NCBI RefSeq assembly: GCF_002222055.1
Contig: NZ_MUGS01000039.1
Span: 1 to 64,000, forward strand
Length of the DNA: 64,000 bases
Reading direction: 5' to 3'
Source: Flavobacterium araucananum
GTDB lineage: Bacteria; Bacteroidota; Bacteroidia; Flavobacteriales; Flavobacteriaceae
Shown: positions 34,583-43,557 of the stretch, piece after piece
How positions within the stretch are numbered: the first letter of the stretch is position 1
How the letters are laid out: the number at the start of each line of letters is the position of its first letter
The notes under the pieces: generated by a model
What the model was told of the DNA's origin: nothing
What the model saw: only the letters and a program-made list of their open reading frames with translations
Database searches by the model: none
Position numbers and translations under genes: made by a program

Positions 34583-35218
34583 ATGAAAAAATTAACCGTA
34601 ATTGCCTTTGTATTCTTTACAGGACTTTTAACATCAAATGCTCAGGTAACTGTGAGCCCTGGACTTCGCGGAGGTTTAAATATTTCTGATTTAAGTAATA
34701 TGCCAGGAAACACTAACTCTAAATCTGATTTTTATATTGGTGGATTAGTGGCTATAAAGTTTAATAAATATTTTACGCTTCAACCAGAATTAAATTATTC
34801 CAGACAAGGTGCTAATTTTCATTTTTCTTCTTTAGCTTTTCAAAATCCGGGAGATCCAAATTTTTACTCCAGAAATACTAAAGCCGAAATAAATTATTTG
34901 ACGCTTGGAGCAGTAGGTAAATTTCATTTTAAAGGAAAAGGTTTTCATGTATTAGCAGGACCTTCTATAGACTTTAAAACAGATGATAATTTTGATAAAT
35001 TGGGGACTAATCCTGTTGGAGTTGATTTATCTATCGTTGCCGGTTTAGGATATACGCTGCCAAATGGTTTAACTTTTGAAGCCAGATTTAAACAAGGCTT
35101 AATTGATATTTATGGGTACGACGGAATCAATTATGATAATAATGATTATTACTATAACGATCTTATTTTAAATCAGGTTTTCCAGATTGGTATTAGTTAC
35201 ACTTTTAAAGTAAAATAA
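34583..35218 (+). CDS. Outer-membrane beta-barrel protein (PorT-like)
   Basis: A 211-residue protein with a signal peptide (cleaved near LTSNAQ, residue 21) and the typical small Bacteroidetes eight-strand barrel pattern (GLRGGLNISDL, KFNKYFTLQPELNYSRQGA, GFHVLAGPSIDF, C-terminal FQIGISYTFKVK). The final aromatic-rich strand is as expected for outer-membrane insertion. It lies between the lipoprotein and dehydratase genes; a role as an outer-membrane site for the pigment is only inferred. Confidence 0.85.
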   Translation: MKKLTVIAFVFFTGLLTSNAQVTVSPGLRGGLNISDLSNMPGNTNSKSDFYIGGLVAIKFNKYFTLQPELNYSRQGANFHFSSLAFQNPGDPNFYSRNTKAEINYLTLGAVGKFHFKGKGFHVLAGPSIDFKTDDNFDKLGTNPVGVDLSIVAGLGYTLPNGLTFEARFKQGLIDIYGYDGINYDNNDYYYNDLILNQVFQIGISYTFKVK

Positions 35219-35223
35219 AAATT

Positions 35224-35595
35224 ATGGTATTAAAAGACTTTTATAAAGTGCTTTCAGAAGAAAAAACAGGAGATGCTAAATATAATATTCGTATATTAGT
35301 TAATGCCAATCATGAGGTTTTTAATGGTCATTTTCCAGGAAACCCAATAATGCCGGGCGTTTGCATGATTCAGATCATTAAGGAACTTACAGAAGCGATT
35401 ACCAAAAGTTCGTTGATAATACAAACACTGACCAATGTAAAATTCATGGCATTAATCAATCCGGAGACGAATCCGGAATTGCGTTTAGAACTTGATATTA
35501 CAACCACAGAAGATGATTTGATAAAGGTGAAGAACACCACATATTTTAACGATACCGTTGCTTTAAAATTAAGCAATACGTACAAAAAACTATAA
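35224..35595 (+). CDS. FabZ-like dehydratase with Glu-to-Gln active site
   Basis: A 123-residue hot-dog protein with the classical FabZ loop GHFPGNPIMPGV, giving the catalytic H36, but the acidic partner 14 residues later is Q50 (CMIQIIKEL) instead of Glu or Asp. It therefore has the half of the active site that the two hot-dog proteins at 21017-21921 lack, and lacks the half they have. FabZ active sites are built from two subunits, so a mixed dimer could be active. It follows the barrel gene by 5 bp. Confidence 0.85.
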   Translation: MVLKDFYKVLSEEKTGDAKYNIRILVNANHEVFNGHFPGNPIMPGVCMIQIIKELTEAITKSSLIIQTLTNVKFMALINPETNPELRLELDITTTEDDLIKVKNTTYFNDTVALKLSNTYKKL

Positions 35596-35597
35596 CT

Positions 35598-36083
35598 ATG
35601 AAATTACTATTGTCATTACTTCTATGGATAAATTTTGCCGGAACTCCAGATTTGGCATCCATCCGAAAAATGTATTCTGATGTTGCAAAATCAGAAACAA
35701 ATGCTAAAGAATTTACCGAAAAACTTTCTGCCATTTCAAACAGTGACGAGAAAATTTTAGTCGCCTACAAAGCGGCTTCAATTTTGCTGGACTCTAAGTT
35801 TGAAAGTATATTAGGAAGTAAAATTTCGCGTTTTAAAGAAGGTGCTAAACTTCTGGAAGCGACATTAAAAAGTGATCCAAACAATATCGAAATCAGAATG
35901 ATTCGATTGAGTATTCAGGAAGATGTTCCGGGAATTACAGGCTACAAAAAAAATATTAAAGAAGATAAAAAATTTATCACAACGCATTATGCTGAGCAAA
36001 ATGCTACTTTAAAAGAATATCTAAAAGACTTTGTTTTACAATCGAAAAGTTTCTCTGAAAAAGAGAGGCAATTTGTGAAGTAG
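35598..36083 (+). CDS. Small exported protein, unknown function
   Basis: A 161-residue protein with a short N-terminal signal-like segment (MKLLLSLLLWINFAGTPDLA) and a helical, charged mature part (SIRKMYSDVAKSETNAKEF, KISRFKEGAKLLEATLKSDP) with a TPR-like flavour. I know of similarly placed small proteins in flexirubin loci but not their function. It is 2 bp after the dehydratase and 19 bp before the glycosyltransferase fusion, so it is in the operon. Confidence 0.75.
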   Translation: MKLLLSLLLWINFAGTPDLASIRKMYSDVAKSETNAKEFTEKLSAISNSDEKILVAYKAASILLDSKFESILGSKISRFKEGAKLLEATLKSDPNNIEIRMIRLSIQEDVPGITGYKKNIKEDKKFITTHYAEQNATLKEYLKDFVLQSKSFSEKERQFVK

Positions 36084-36102
36084 ATAAAGAAAAAAATCCA
36101 CA

Positions 36103-37281
36103 ATGCAACCAACATTATCTCAGCAGGAATTACTGAATTCAACCAATTTTTGTGTTATTGTTCCAACATACAATAATCACAAAACGTTGAAAAAAGTGCT
36201 GGATTCTATTTTAGATTTCACTCAAAACATCATTATCGTCAATGACGGTTCAACAGATACAACAAGTGAAATTTTACAGCAATATTCGCAATTTACACAA
36301 ATTCATCATCCTCGAAATACAGGAAAAGGAAGGGCGCTTCGAAATGGTTTTAGAAAAGCGATCGAACTAAATTTTGAATATGCCATCACAATCGATTCTG
36401 ACGGACAACATTTTGCTGCTGACATTCCGGGTTTTATTGCTGCCATCCAAAACAAACCAAATTCTCTTTTGATTGGAAGTCGTAATATGACACAGGAAAA
36501 TGTACCCAGAAAAAGTAGTTTTGGAAACAAGTTTTCGAATTTCTGGTTTAAGTTCGAAACCGGAATTGTGCTTGAAGATACCCAATCTGGTTTTAGATTG
36601 TATCCGTTAAGACTGATTCCGACTCAATTTTATACCAATAAATTTGAGTTCGAAATTGAGGTTATTGTACGATCTGCCTGGAAAGGTATTACAGTAAAAA
36701 ACATTCCAATCCAGATATTGTACGATCCTGCAGAACGTGTTTCCCATTTTCGACCGTTTAAGGATTTTACCCGAATCAGTATTCTAAATACCGTTTTGGT
36801 AATCAATGCATTGTTGTATATAAAACCACGAGATTTTTTTAGAAGAGCAAAAAAAAAAGGGTTTAAAAGATTCTTTCTCGAAGATATTTTAGAAAGTTCC
36901 GACTCTAATTTCACGAAATCGGCATCAATAGCCCTGGGTATTTTTATCGGAATTTCGCCTTTTTGGGGATTCCAAACCGTTTTGCTTTTTACTTTTGCTG
37001 CATTATTCAGGCTCAATAAAGTCATTGCTTATCTGGCTTCGAATGTGAGTTTTCCGCCTTTTATCCCTTTTGTTATTTACGGTTCTCTAAAAATGGGAAG
37101 CTATTTTGTGTCTAATGATGCACCATTAATTTTAGATAGTTCCGTGACACTGGATGATATTCAAAAAAATGCTACCCAATATATCGTGGGAAGTCTTATT
37201 TTAGCATCCGTTTTGGCACTGACTTTTGGTCTTATAAGTTATTTACTTTTAACGGCTTTTAGCAAGAAACGCACCGAATAA
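36103..37281 (+). CDS. GT2 glycosyltransferase fused to DUF2062
   Basis: A 392-residue two-domain membrane protein. The N-terminal ~220 residues form a family 2 glycosyltransferase (VPTYNNHKTLKK; IVNDGSTD; TIDSDGQH as the DxD-type metal site). The C-terminal ~150 are a DUF2062 domain with three or four membrane helices (GIFIGISPFWGFQT; LASNVSFPPFIPFVIYG). This fusion is common in aryl polyene/flexirubin loci. The polyprenyl-phosphate or nucleotide-sugar donor is unknown; glycosylating a carrier lipid or the pigment is possible. Confidence 0.9.
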   Translation: MQPTLSQQELLNSTNFCVIVPTYNNHKTLKKVLDSILDFTQNIIIVNDGSTDTTSEILQQYSQFTQIHHPRNTGKGRALRNGFRKAIELNFEYAITIDSDGQHFAADIPGFIAAIQNKPNSLLIGSRNMTQENVPRKSSFGNKFSNFWFKFETGIVLEDTQSGFRLYPLRLIPTQFYTNKFEFEIEVIVRSAWKGITVKNIPIQILYDPAERVSHFRPFKDFTRISILNTVLVINALLYIKPRDFFRRAKKKGFKRFFLEDILESSDSNFTKSASIALGIFIGISPFWGFQTVLLFTFAALFRLNKVIAYLASNVSFPPFIPFVIYGSLKMGSYFVSNDAPLILDSSVTLDDIQKNATQYIVGSLILASVLALTFGLISYLLLTAFSKKRTE

Positions 37282-37297
37282 TATATATTTATTATTC

Positions 37298-37634
37298 GCC
37301 ACAAATTTCACAAATTAGCACAAATCAATTTTTAAAAAATGCTTAAAAAAAGCCACAGATTAAAAGGATTAGAATGATTTTAAAATCTATATGTAAGTTT
37401 GCCACGACCCGAGCGACAGCGAACGGGCGAAGCAATTTCACAAATTAGCACGAATTAATTTTTAATAAATTGCGGAAACGCAACGTAAATGAATGCCACA
37501 GATTAAAAAGATTAAAATGATTTTTTTTGCCCCGAATTTCACTAATTAGCACAAATTAATTCGTGAAAATTCGTGAAATTCGTGGCGAACTAACACAGAA
37601 CTTAAAAATCTTTTTAATCTTTTTAATCTGTGGC
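37298..37634. repeat. Cluster of dispersed repeats before the MMPL gene
   Basis: This fills the 390 bp gap. Unit 1 (CACAAATTTCACAAATTAGC type) recurs near 37299, 37434 and, varied, 37531. Unit 2 (GCCACAGATTAAAAGGATTA type) occurs at 37351 and 37495, and inverted at about 37604-37634. Around 37400 a GC-rich CCGAGCGACAGCGAACGGGC insert interrupts one copy. An inverted TTCGTGAAATTCGTGGC lies at 37569-37585. No gene or promoter was recognised. These are typical dispersed Flavobacterium intergenic repeats. Confidence 0.75.
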
Positions 37635-37671
37635 AAAAAAACTGTAGGCAAAAGAAAATAATAAAATAATT

Positions 37672-40600
37672 ATGCATCAATACTTTTACGCCATTCACTT
37701 ATTTGTAAACCGACGAAAATCTTTATCGGTGTTTTTGGCAGTTTTGATGCTGATCGCTTTTGGATTTTTTGCCTCCCGAATTAAATTCGAAGAAGACATT
37801 TCTAAACTTATCCCAACCAACGATAAAGCTGATGTTACTGCAAAAGTCCTTAAACAACTTAATTTCGCCGATAAAATTACCGTTATCTTCAAACTGGAAA
37901 AAAACGGTTCCGAAGAAGATTTAAAACAAATGGCAACTGCTTTTTCAGACAGCGTTGCTAAATCCTGCAAACCTTATGTAACCGGAATTCAGGGAAAAAT
38001 TGATGAGGAAAATATTCAGGAAACTATTGATTTTGTTTACAATAATTTACCCCTATTTCTGGAGAATAAAGATTATGCTGCGATTCAGAATAAACTTCAA
38101 AAAGACAATATTGCGGCAACCGTTCAGGGAAATTACAAATCGATCATTTCTCCGTCCGGTTTTGTAACCAAAGATTTTATCCTGCAAGATCCGCTTGGGA
38201 TTTCGTTTATCGCACTAAAAAAATTACAACAATTAAATATTGGTGACGATTTTACGCTCAACAATGGTTTTGTGATGACGAAGGACAAAACAAAATTATT
38301 GCTTTTTATTACGTCGAATCTACCGTCGAGCGAAACAGAGAAAAATACGATTTTTGCAAATAAACTAAAATCAATTCAGGAAAATCTAAATCAAAAATTT
38401 AAAAGTAAAACTTCGATACGTTATTTTGGTTCGGCTTTGATTGCCGTTGCCAATGCCAATCAAATTAAAAGCGATATCATTTTAACGACTTCGATCGCAA
38501 TGATCACGCTGATATTAATTTTGATCTTGTTTTATCGAAAAATATTGATCCCGCTGATCATTTTTCTGCCTACGGTTTTTGGTGCTTTGTTTGCCGTTGC
38601 CTTTCTATATTTTGTAAAAGAGCAAATTTCAGCTATTTCTTTGGGCATTGGATCGATCTTGTTAGGAATCACGATTGATTATTCGATACATATCCTCACA
38701 CATTACAAACACAACAGCGATGTAAAAACGTTATACAAAGACATTACAATGCCTGTTATTATGAGCAGCTCAACAACGGCTGTTGCTTTTTTATGTTTGC
38801 TTTTTGTAAAATCTGATGCTTTAAATGATCTCGGAATTTTTGCTGCCGTAATTGTTATGGCAACAGGAATATTCTCGCTTTTGATTGTTCCGCATTTGTA
38901 TAAACCGAAAGAAAATAATTTTGAACACAAGAAAAATGTGATCGATAAACTGGCACATTTCTCTTTTCATAATAATAAATATCTAATTGGGTTTTGTGTT
39001 TTAATCACGATTATTTGCTGCTTTACGTATAACAATGTTGGCTTTAATAATGATTTATCGCAATTGAATTTTGTTCCAAAAGAAATTAAAGCTGCCGAAA
39101 AAGATCTGGAAGAAAGCACCAGCTTAACATCTAAAACCATTTATGTGGCTTCGTACGGAAACACAATGGAGGAAGTTTTGCAAAATAACAGCCAGCTTTT
39201 TGCCGATTTATCTAAAGCAAAACAAACGAACAAAATCTTGAATTTCAGTTCGGTTGGCGGAATCATGCTTTCGCAAAAAGCACAACAACAAAAAATAGAT
39301 CAGTGGAATTCATTTTGGGATGCCAATAAAAAGCAAGTGTTACAATCTGAACTAATTGCCGAAGGCTCAAAACTAGGATTTAAAACTACAACTTATTCTA
39401 ATTTTTACGATCATTTAAATTTTAATTTCAAACCTGTTTCAGCGCAGGAATATCTCAAAATTCAGGCTTTGCAACTAAAAGAATTTGTAACTGAAAAAAA
39501 GGGATTTTTTACGATTTCTACTTTGGTAAAAGTTACGCCGGAGCAAAGAGATGCATTTGTAAAATTGGCTTCAGCCAAAAAGAATCTCATTGCAATTGAT
39601 CGTCAGCAAATGAATGAAACGTTTTTTAGTACACTAAAAACCGATTTTAATTCACTTGTTAATTATTCTTTTGTGGCTGTAATTCTAATTTTGTTTTTCT
39701 TCTTCCGCAGAGTCGAATTGGTTATTGTAAGTTGTATCCCGATTGCCTTAACCGGAATTGTCACGGCAGGAATCATGGGCATCTTTGGCATCCAGATGAA
39801 CATTTTTAGTATGATTGTTTGTACTTTGATTTTTGGTCACGGTGTCGATTTTAGTATTTTTATGACGAGCGCTCTTCAAAAAGAATATACGACAGGCAAA
39901 AACGAAATTGCGATTTACAGAACTTCAATAATCCTGGCGGTTATCACAACTATTTTAGGAATTGGTGCTATGATTTTTGCGCACCATCCGGCTTTGCGAT
40001 CTATTTCGTCTGTTTCGTTAATTGGGGTTTTTGCCGCGTTGATTATTACGTTTATTTTCTACCCTATTCTTTTTAAACTATTCATATCCAATCGTGCAAA
40101 AAAAGGAAATGCTCCCTTTGAGTTGCGAACTTTTATACATGGTATTATTTCGTTTACCTATTACGGACTTGGCGGTATTTTGATGTCGCTTTTTAGCATC
40201 ACTATTATGCCGATCCTACCGATAAATGAAAAAAGAAAAATGAAAGGTTTTCGATATTTCATTTCAAGATTCATGAATTCGGTTTTATATTCAAATCCCT
40301 TTTTGCATAAAAAAGTCATCAATCCGTTTAATGAAAACTTCGAAAAACCAGCCATTATAATTGCCAATCATTCTTCGTTTATAGATATTCTGGCAATGGG
40401 AATGTTGAGTCCTAAAATTATTTTTTTAGTAAATGACTGGGTTTACAACTCTCCTATTTTTGGAGGAACGGTTAGAAAAGCAGGTTTTTATCCGGTTTCA
40501 GAAGGTATTGAAGGCGGCGTTGAACATTTGCGTCAAAAAGTAAACGAAGGATATTCACTAATGATTTTTCCGGAAGGGACACGTTCTGTAAGCAATCAGA

Positions 40601-41352
40601 TAAATCGTTTTCATAAAGGGGCTTTTTATCTTGCCGAAGAATTTAATCTGGACATTGTTCCTGTTTTAATTCATGGTGCTTCAGAGGCAATCCCAAAAGG
40701 AGATTTTGTCATTCACCACAGTCATCTTACGTTGTCTATTTTAGAAAGAATTGCTCCGGATAATCTTTCTTTTGGTAAAAATTATGCCGAAAGAACAAAA
40801 CTATTAAGTACTTATTTTAAAGAAGAGTTTCATAAAGTTCGTCAACAATTAGAAGGTCCGGATTATTTCAAAAAAATGCTGGTTCATAGTTACGATTACA
40901 AAGAAATTGAAATTATAAATTCTGTCAAAAATGATTTAAAAAATAATCTCGCAACGTATTATGAGCTTAACAAGCATCTTTCGGCAAAAGCCAAAATATT
41001 GCACTTAGCAAATGATTACGGTCAACTAGATGTTTTGCTAACCTTGCAGGAACCGCAGCGAAAAGTCTTCTCTTTTATTGCTGACGAAGAAAAAATTGAA
41101 GTTGCCAAAACGAATTATTTCCTTAAAAAGAGAAAGATCTCTTATCTGGACAATCTCGAACTGGTTGTGCCAAATGAATATGAGGCCGTTTTAATTTCTG
41201 ATGAAAATTACAGAGACGATCTTCAAAAAATCGTTTCTACAACTTCCCGCATTATTTTAATCAATAGTTCGGGTTTAAAAAACACTTTAATTAACTTTGG
41301 TTTTGAATCTGTTTTAGATGAAAATTCTATAATCGTATTAAAGAAAAATTAG
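37672..41352 (+). CDS. MMPL transporter / PlsC acyltransferase / methyltransferase-like fusion
   Basis: A 1226-residue three-part protein. Residues 1-830 form an RND/MMPL-type exporter: one helix near 15-35, a periplasmic loop, a helix block (about 265-420), a second loop and a second helix block (about 660-815). Residues about 870-1080 are a PlsC-type acyltransferase with HX4D (H900-D905, NHSSFID) and FPEGTRS (966-972). The last ~150 residues resemble a Rossmann methyltransferase fold, but the glycine-rich SAM loop reads LHLANDYGQ and looks degenerate. This trifunctional layout is known in Bacteroidetes. Here it could export or flip the pigment and acylate it in one complex. Confidence 0.92.
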   Translation: MHQYFYAIHLFVNRRKSLSVFLAVLMLIAFGFFASRIKFEEDISKLIPTNDKADVTAKVLKQLNFADKITVIFKLEKNGSEEDLKQMATAFSDSVAKSCKPYVTGIQGKIDEENIQETIDFVYNNLPLFLENKDYAAIQNKLQKDNIAATVQGNYKSIISPSGFVTKDFILQDPLGISFIALKKLQQLNIGDDFTLNNGFVMTKDKTKLLLFITSNLPSSETEKNTIFANKLKSIQENLNQKFKSKTSIRYFGSALIAVANANQIKSDIILTTSIAMITLILILILFYRKILIPLIIFLPTVFGALFAVAFLYFVKEQISAISLGIGSILLGITIDYSIHILTHYKHNSDVKTLYKDITMPVIMSSSTTAVAFLCLLFVKSDALNDLGIFAAVIVMATGIFSLLIVPHLYKPKENNFEHKKNVIDKLAHFSFHNNKYLIGFCVLITIICCFTYNNVGFNNDLSQLNFVPKEIKAAEKDLEESTSLTSKTIYVASYGNTMEEVLQNNSQLFADLSKAKQTNKILNFSSVGGIMLSQKAQQQKIDQWNSFWDANKKQVLQSELIAEGSKLGFKTTTYSNFYDHLNFNFKPVSAQEYLKIQALQLKEFVTEKKGFFTISTLVKVTPEQRDAFVKLASAKKNLIAIDRQQMNETFFSTLKTDFNSLVNYSFVAVILILFFFFRRVELVIVSCIPIALTGIVTAGIMGIFGIQMNIFSMIVCTLIFGHGVDFSIFMTSALQKEYTTGKNEIAIYRTSIILAVITTILGIGAMIFAHHPALRSISSVSLIGVFAALIITFIFYPILFKLFISNRAKKGNAPFELRTFIHGIISFTYYGLGGILMSLFSITIMPILPINEKRKMKGFRYFISRFMNSVLYSNPFLHKKVINPFNENFEKPAIIIANHSSFIDILAMGMLSPKIIFLVNDWVYNSPIFGGTVRKAGFYPVSEGIEGGVEHLRQKVNEGYSLMIFPEGTRSVSNQINRFHKGAFYLAEEFNLDIVPVLIHGASEAIPKGDFVIHHSHLTLSILERIAPDNLSFGKNYAERTKLLSTYFKEEFHKVRQQLEGPDYFKKMLVHSYDYKEIEIINSVKNDLKNNLATYYELNKHLSAKAKILHLANDYGQLDVLLTLQEPQRKVFSFIADEEKIEVAKTNYFLKKRKISYLDNLELVVPNEYEAVLISDENYRDDLQKIVSTTSRIILINSSGLKNTLINFGFESVLDENSIIVLKKN

Positions 41353-41353
41353 C

Positions 41354-42877
41354 ATGAAGGAGCAATACGATGTAGTAATTGTGGGCAGCGGTTTAGGCGG
41401 ATTGGTCTCGGCAATTATTCTGGCAAAAGAAGGTTATAGTGTTTGTGTGCTCGAAAAGAACAATCAATATGGCGGAAATTTGCAAACTTTTGTACGTGAC
41501 AAAACCATTTTTGATACTGGAATTCATTATATAGGAGGTTTAGACGAAGGACAGAATTTGTATAAATATTTTAAATATTTAGGAATTATTGAACATTTGA
41601 ATCTAAAAAAATTAGATCAAAATGGTTTCGACATCATCTCTTTTGAAGACGATCAAAACGAATATCCTCATGCACAGGGTTATGAAAATTTTGCCAATCA
41701 ACTCGTGCATTTCTTTCCTGATGAAAAAGCAAATATTGAGGATTATTGCAAAAAGATAAAAGCAATTTGCGAATCTTTTCCACTTTATAATTTAGAATGG
41801 GACGGAAAATATGATAACGAAATCCTGACGCTTAATGCCAAAGAAACGATTGAAGAATGTACACAAAATGAGAAACTAAAAGCGGTTCTTGCCGGTTCTA
41901 ATTTTTTGTATGCCGGTATTGCAGACAAATCGCCTTTTTACGTTCATGCTCTTTCTGTAAACTCCTATATTCAAAGTTCCTGGCGTTGTATCAATGGCGG
42001 AAGTCAGATTACGAAACAGCTTTTGAAACAGCTTAAAAAACATGGTGGTGAATTTTATAAATACAAAGAAGTTATTCGTTTTAATGTTGAAAACAACCAG
42101 GTAAATGGGGTCGAAATGAAAGACGGAACTCAGGTTTCCGGTTCTTATTTTATCTCGAACATAGAGCCCAAAACTACACTGAAAATGGCTGGCGAAGAGA
42201 ATTTTAGAAAAGCATTTTACAGTCGTGTTCAAAGTCTCGAAGGCGTTATTTCGGCTTTTAGTTTATACATTGTTTTTAAACCGCAGACTTTTAAGTATAT
42301 CAATCACAATCATTATCATTTCAAGAAAAGCAGCGAAGTCTGGACTGCTCATGATTATAATGAAGATTCCTGGCCAAAAGCTTTTATGGCTTCTATGAAT
42401 GCCTCCAAAAAACAGGAAGAATGGGCCGAAGGAATGACTTTTATAACCTACATGAAATATGATGATGTTGCGCCTTGGATCGAAACTTTTAATACTACGG
42501 TTGACGAAAATGATCGTGGAGAAAGTTATGAAGAATTTAAATCCAGAAAAGCAGCTAAATTTCTAGTTGAAATCGAGCTAAAATTTCCCGGCATAAAAGA
42601 TTGTATCCAATCTGTTCACACCTCTACCCCGCTTTCGTATCGGGATTATATTGGTGGTGATAACGGCAATATGTATGGTTATGTTAAGGATTCGAATAAC
42701 CCGATGAAAACCTTGATTCCGTCAAAAACCAAACTCGATAATTTATATCTTACAGGACAAAGTATAAACATGCACGGGGTTCTGGGCGTAACGATTGGTG
42801 CGGTTGTAACCTGCTCAGAAATTCTGGGAAAAGAGTATTTAGTAACCAAAATTAATAAAGCATCTGATATATCTTGA
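41354..42877 (+). CDS. CrtI/CrtISO-like FAD oxidoreductase 2
   Basis: A 507-residue phytoene-desaturase-family flavoprotein: GSGLGGL (11-17), LEKNNQYGGNLQTF, and the C-terminal LYLTGQSINMHGVLGVTIGA. It is a distant paralogue of the 17280-18920 enzyme, since motif spacing and the C-terminal segments differ, so the locus has two such enzymes. It starts one base after the MMPL fusion stop, so it is co-translated. It probably acts on polyene double bonds. Confidence 0.88.
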   Translation: MKEQYDVVIVGSGLGGLVSAIILAKEGYSVCVLEKNNQYGGNLQTFVRDKTIFDTGIHYIGGLDEGQNLYKYFKYLGIIEHLNLKKLDQNGFDIISFEDDQNEYPHAQGYENFANQLVHFFPDEKANIEDYCKKIKAICESFPLYNLEWDGKYDNEILTLNAKETIEECTQNEKLKAVLAGSNFLYAGIADKSPFYVHALSVNSYIQSSWRCINGGSQITKQLLKQLKKHGGEFYKYKEVIRFNVENNQVNGVEMKDGTQVSGSYFISNIEPKTTLKMAGEENFRKAFYSRVQSLEGVISAFSLYIVFKPQTFKYINHNHYHFKKSSEVWTAHDYNEDSWPKAFMASMNASKKQEEWAEGMTFITYMKYDDVAPWIETFNTTVDENDRGESYEEFKSRKAAKFLVEIELKFPGIKDCIQSVHTSTPLSYRDYIGGDNGNMYGYVKDSNNPMKTLIPSKTKLDNLYLTGQSINMHGVLGVTIGAVVTCSEILGKEYLVTKINKASDIS

Positions 42878-42975
42878 TTCATCAGAACATGACTTCGAAA
42901 CGAAAACATTAAATTCCCAATTTTAGGAATTAAATTGTAATTTTGATTTCGACTTAAATTTGGTACAAAATCTTT

Positions 42976-43530
42976 ATGAAAAATATTGACAAGAACAGTT
43001 TAGAAAATGCATATCGATTATTTGAATCGAATGATATAGACAAAATAGAAATTGGCACAACCAAAGGTCTTAAGGCAATTCACGATTATTTATTTCATGA
43101 TTTATATGATTTTGCCGGAGAAATAAGAAAACTCAATATTTCAAAAGGTGGTTTTAGATTTGCAAATGCATTATATCTTAATGAAATTCTAGTAAAGATT
43201 GAGCAAATGCCAGAAAACAGTTTTGAAGAAATTATTGCTAAATATGTTGAGATGAATATTGCTCATCCTTTTATGGAAGGTAATGGCAGATCTATGAGAA
43301 TATGGCTCGATATGATTCTAAAAAGTCGACTCAATAAAGTTGTTAACTGGCAATTTGCTGACAAAACTCTTTATTTGCAGTCAATGGAAAGAAGTCCTAT
43401 TAACGATTTGGAATTAAGAACTTTATTAAAGGAAAATCTAACTGACGAAGTTAATAATAGAGAAGTTATTTTTAAAGGAATCGAACAGTCCTATTACTAT
43501 GAAGGTTATGAGAAAGATAACAATGAATGA
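42976..43530 (+). CDS. Class III Fic protein AMP-transferase with C-terminal inhibitory helix
   Basis: A 184-residue stand-alone Fic protein. The catalytic motif HPFMEGNGRSMR gives H97 and R105. The beta-hairpin flap is near 55-68 (ISKGGFRFANALYL). The extreme C-terminus holds SYYYEG (S172-G177), matching the [S/T]xxxE[G/N] autoinhibitory motif; its C-terminal position defines class III, like the Neisseria NmFic of similar size. Such enzymes AMPylate gyrase/topoisomerase IV or themselves and are controlled by oligomerisation. It lies alone between pigment genes with 98 and 27 bp gaps, no antitoxin gene, and TAAATTTG (42955-42962) close upstream. Confidence 0.9.
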   Translation: MKNIDKNSLENAYRLFESNDIDKIEIGTTKGLKAIHDYLFHDLYDFAGEIRKLNISKGGFRFANALYLNEILVKIEQMPENSFEEIIAKYVEMNIAHPFMEGNGRSMRIWLDMILKSRLNKVVNWQFADKTLYLQSMERSPINDLELRTLLKENLTDEVNNREVIFKGIEQSYYYEGYEKDNNE

Positions 43531-43557
43531 GTCTATTATTCCAGAATAGATGTAGAT

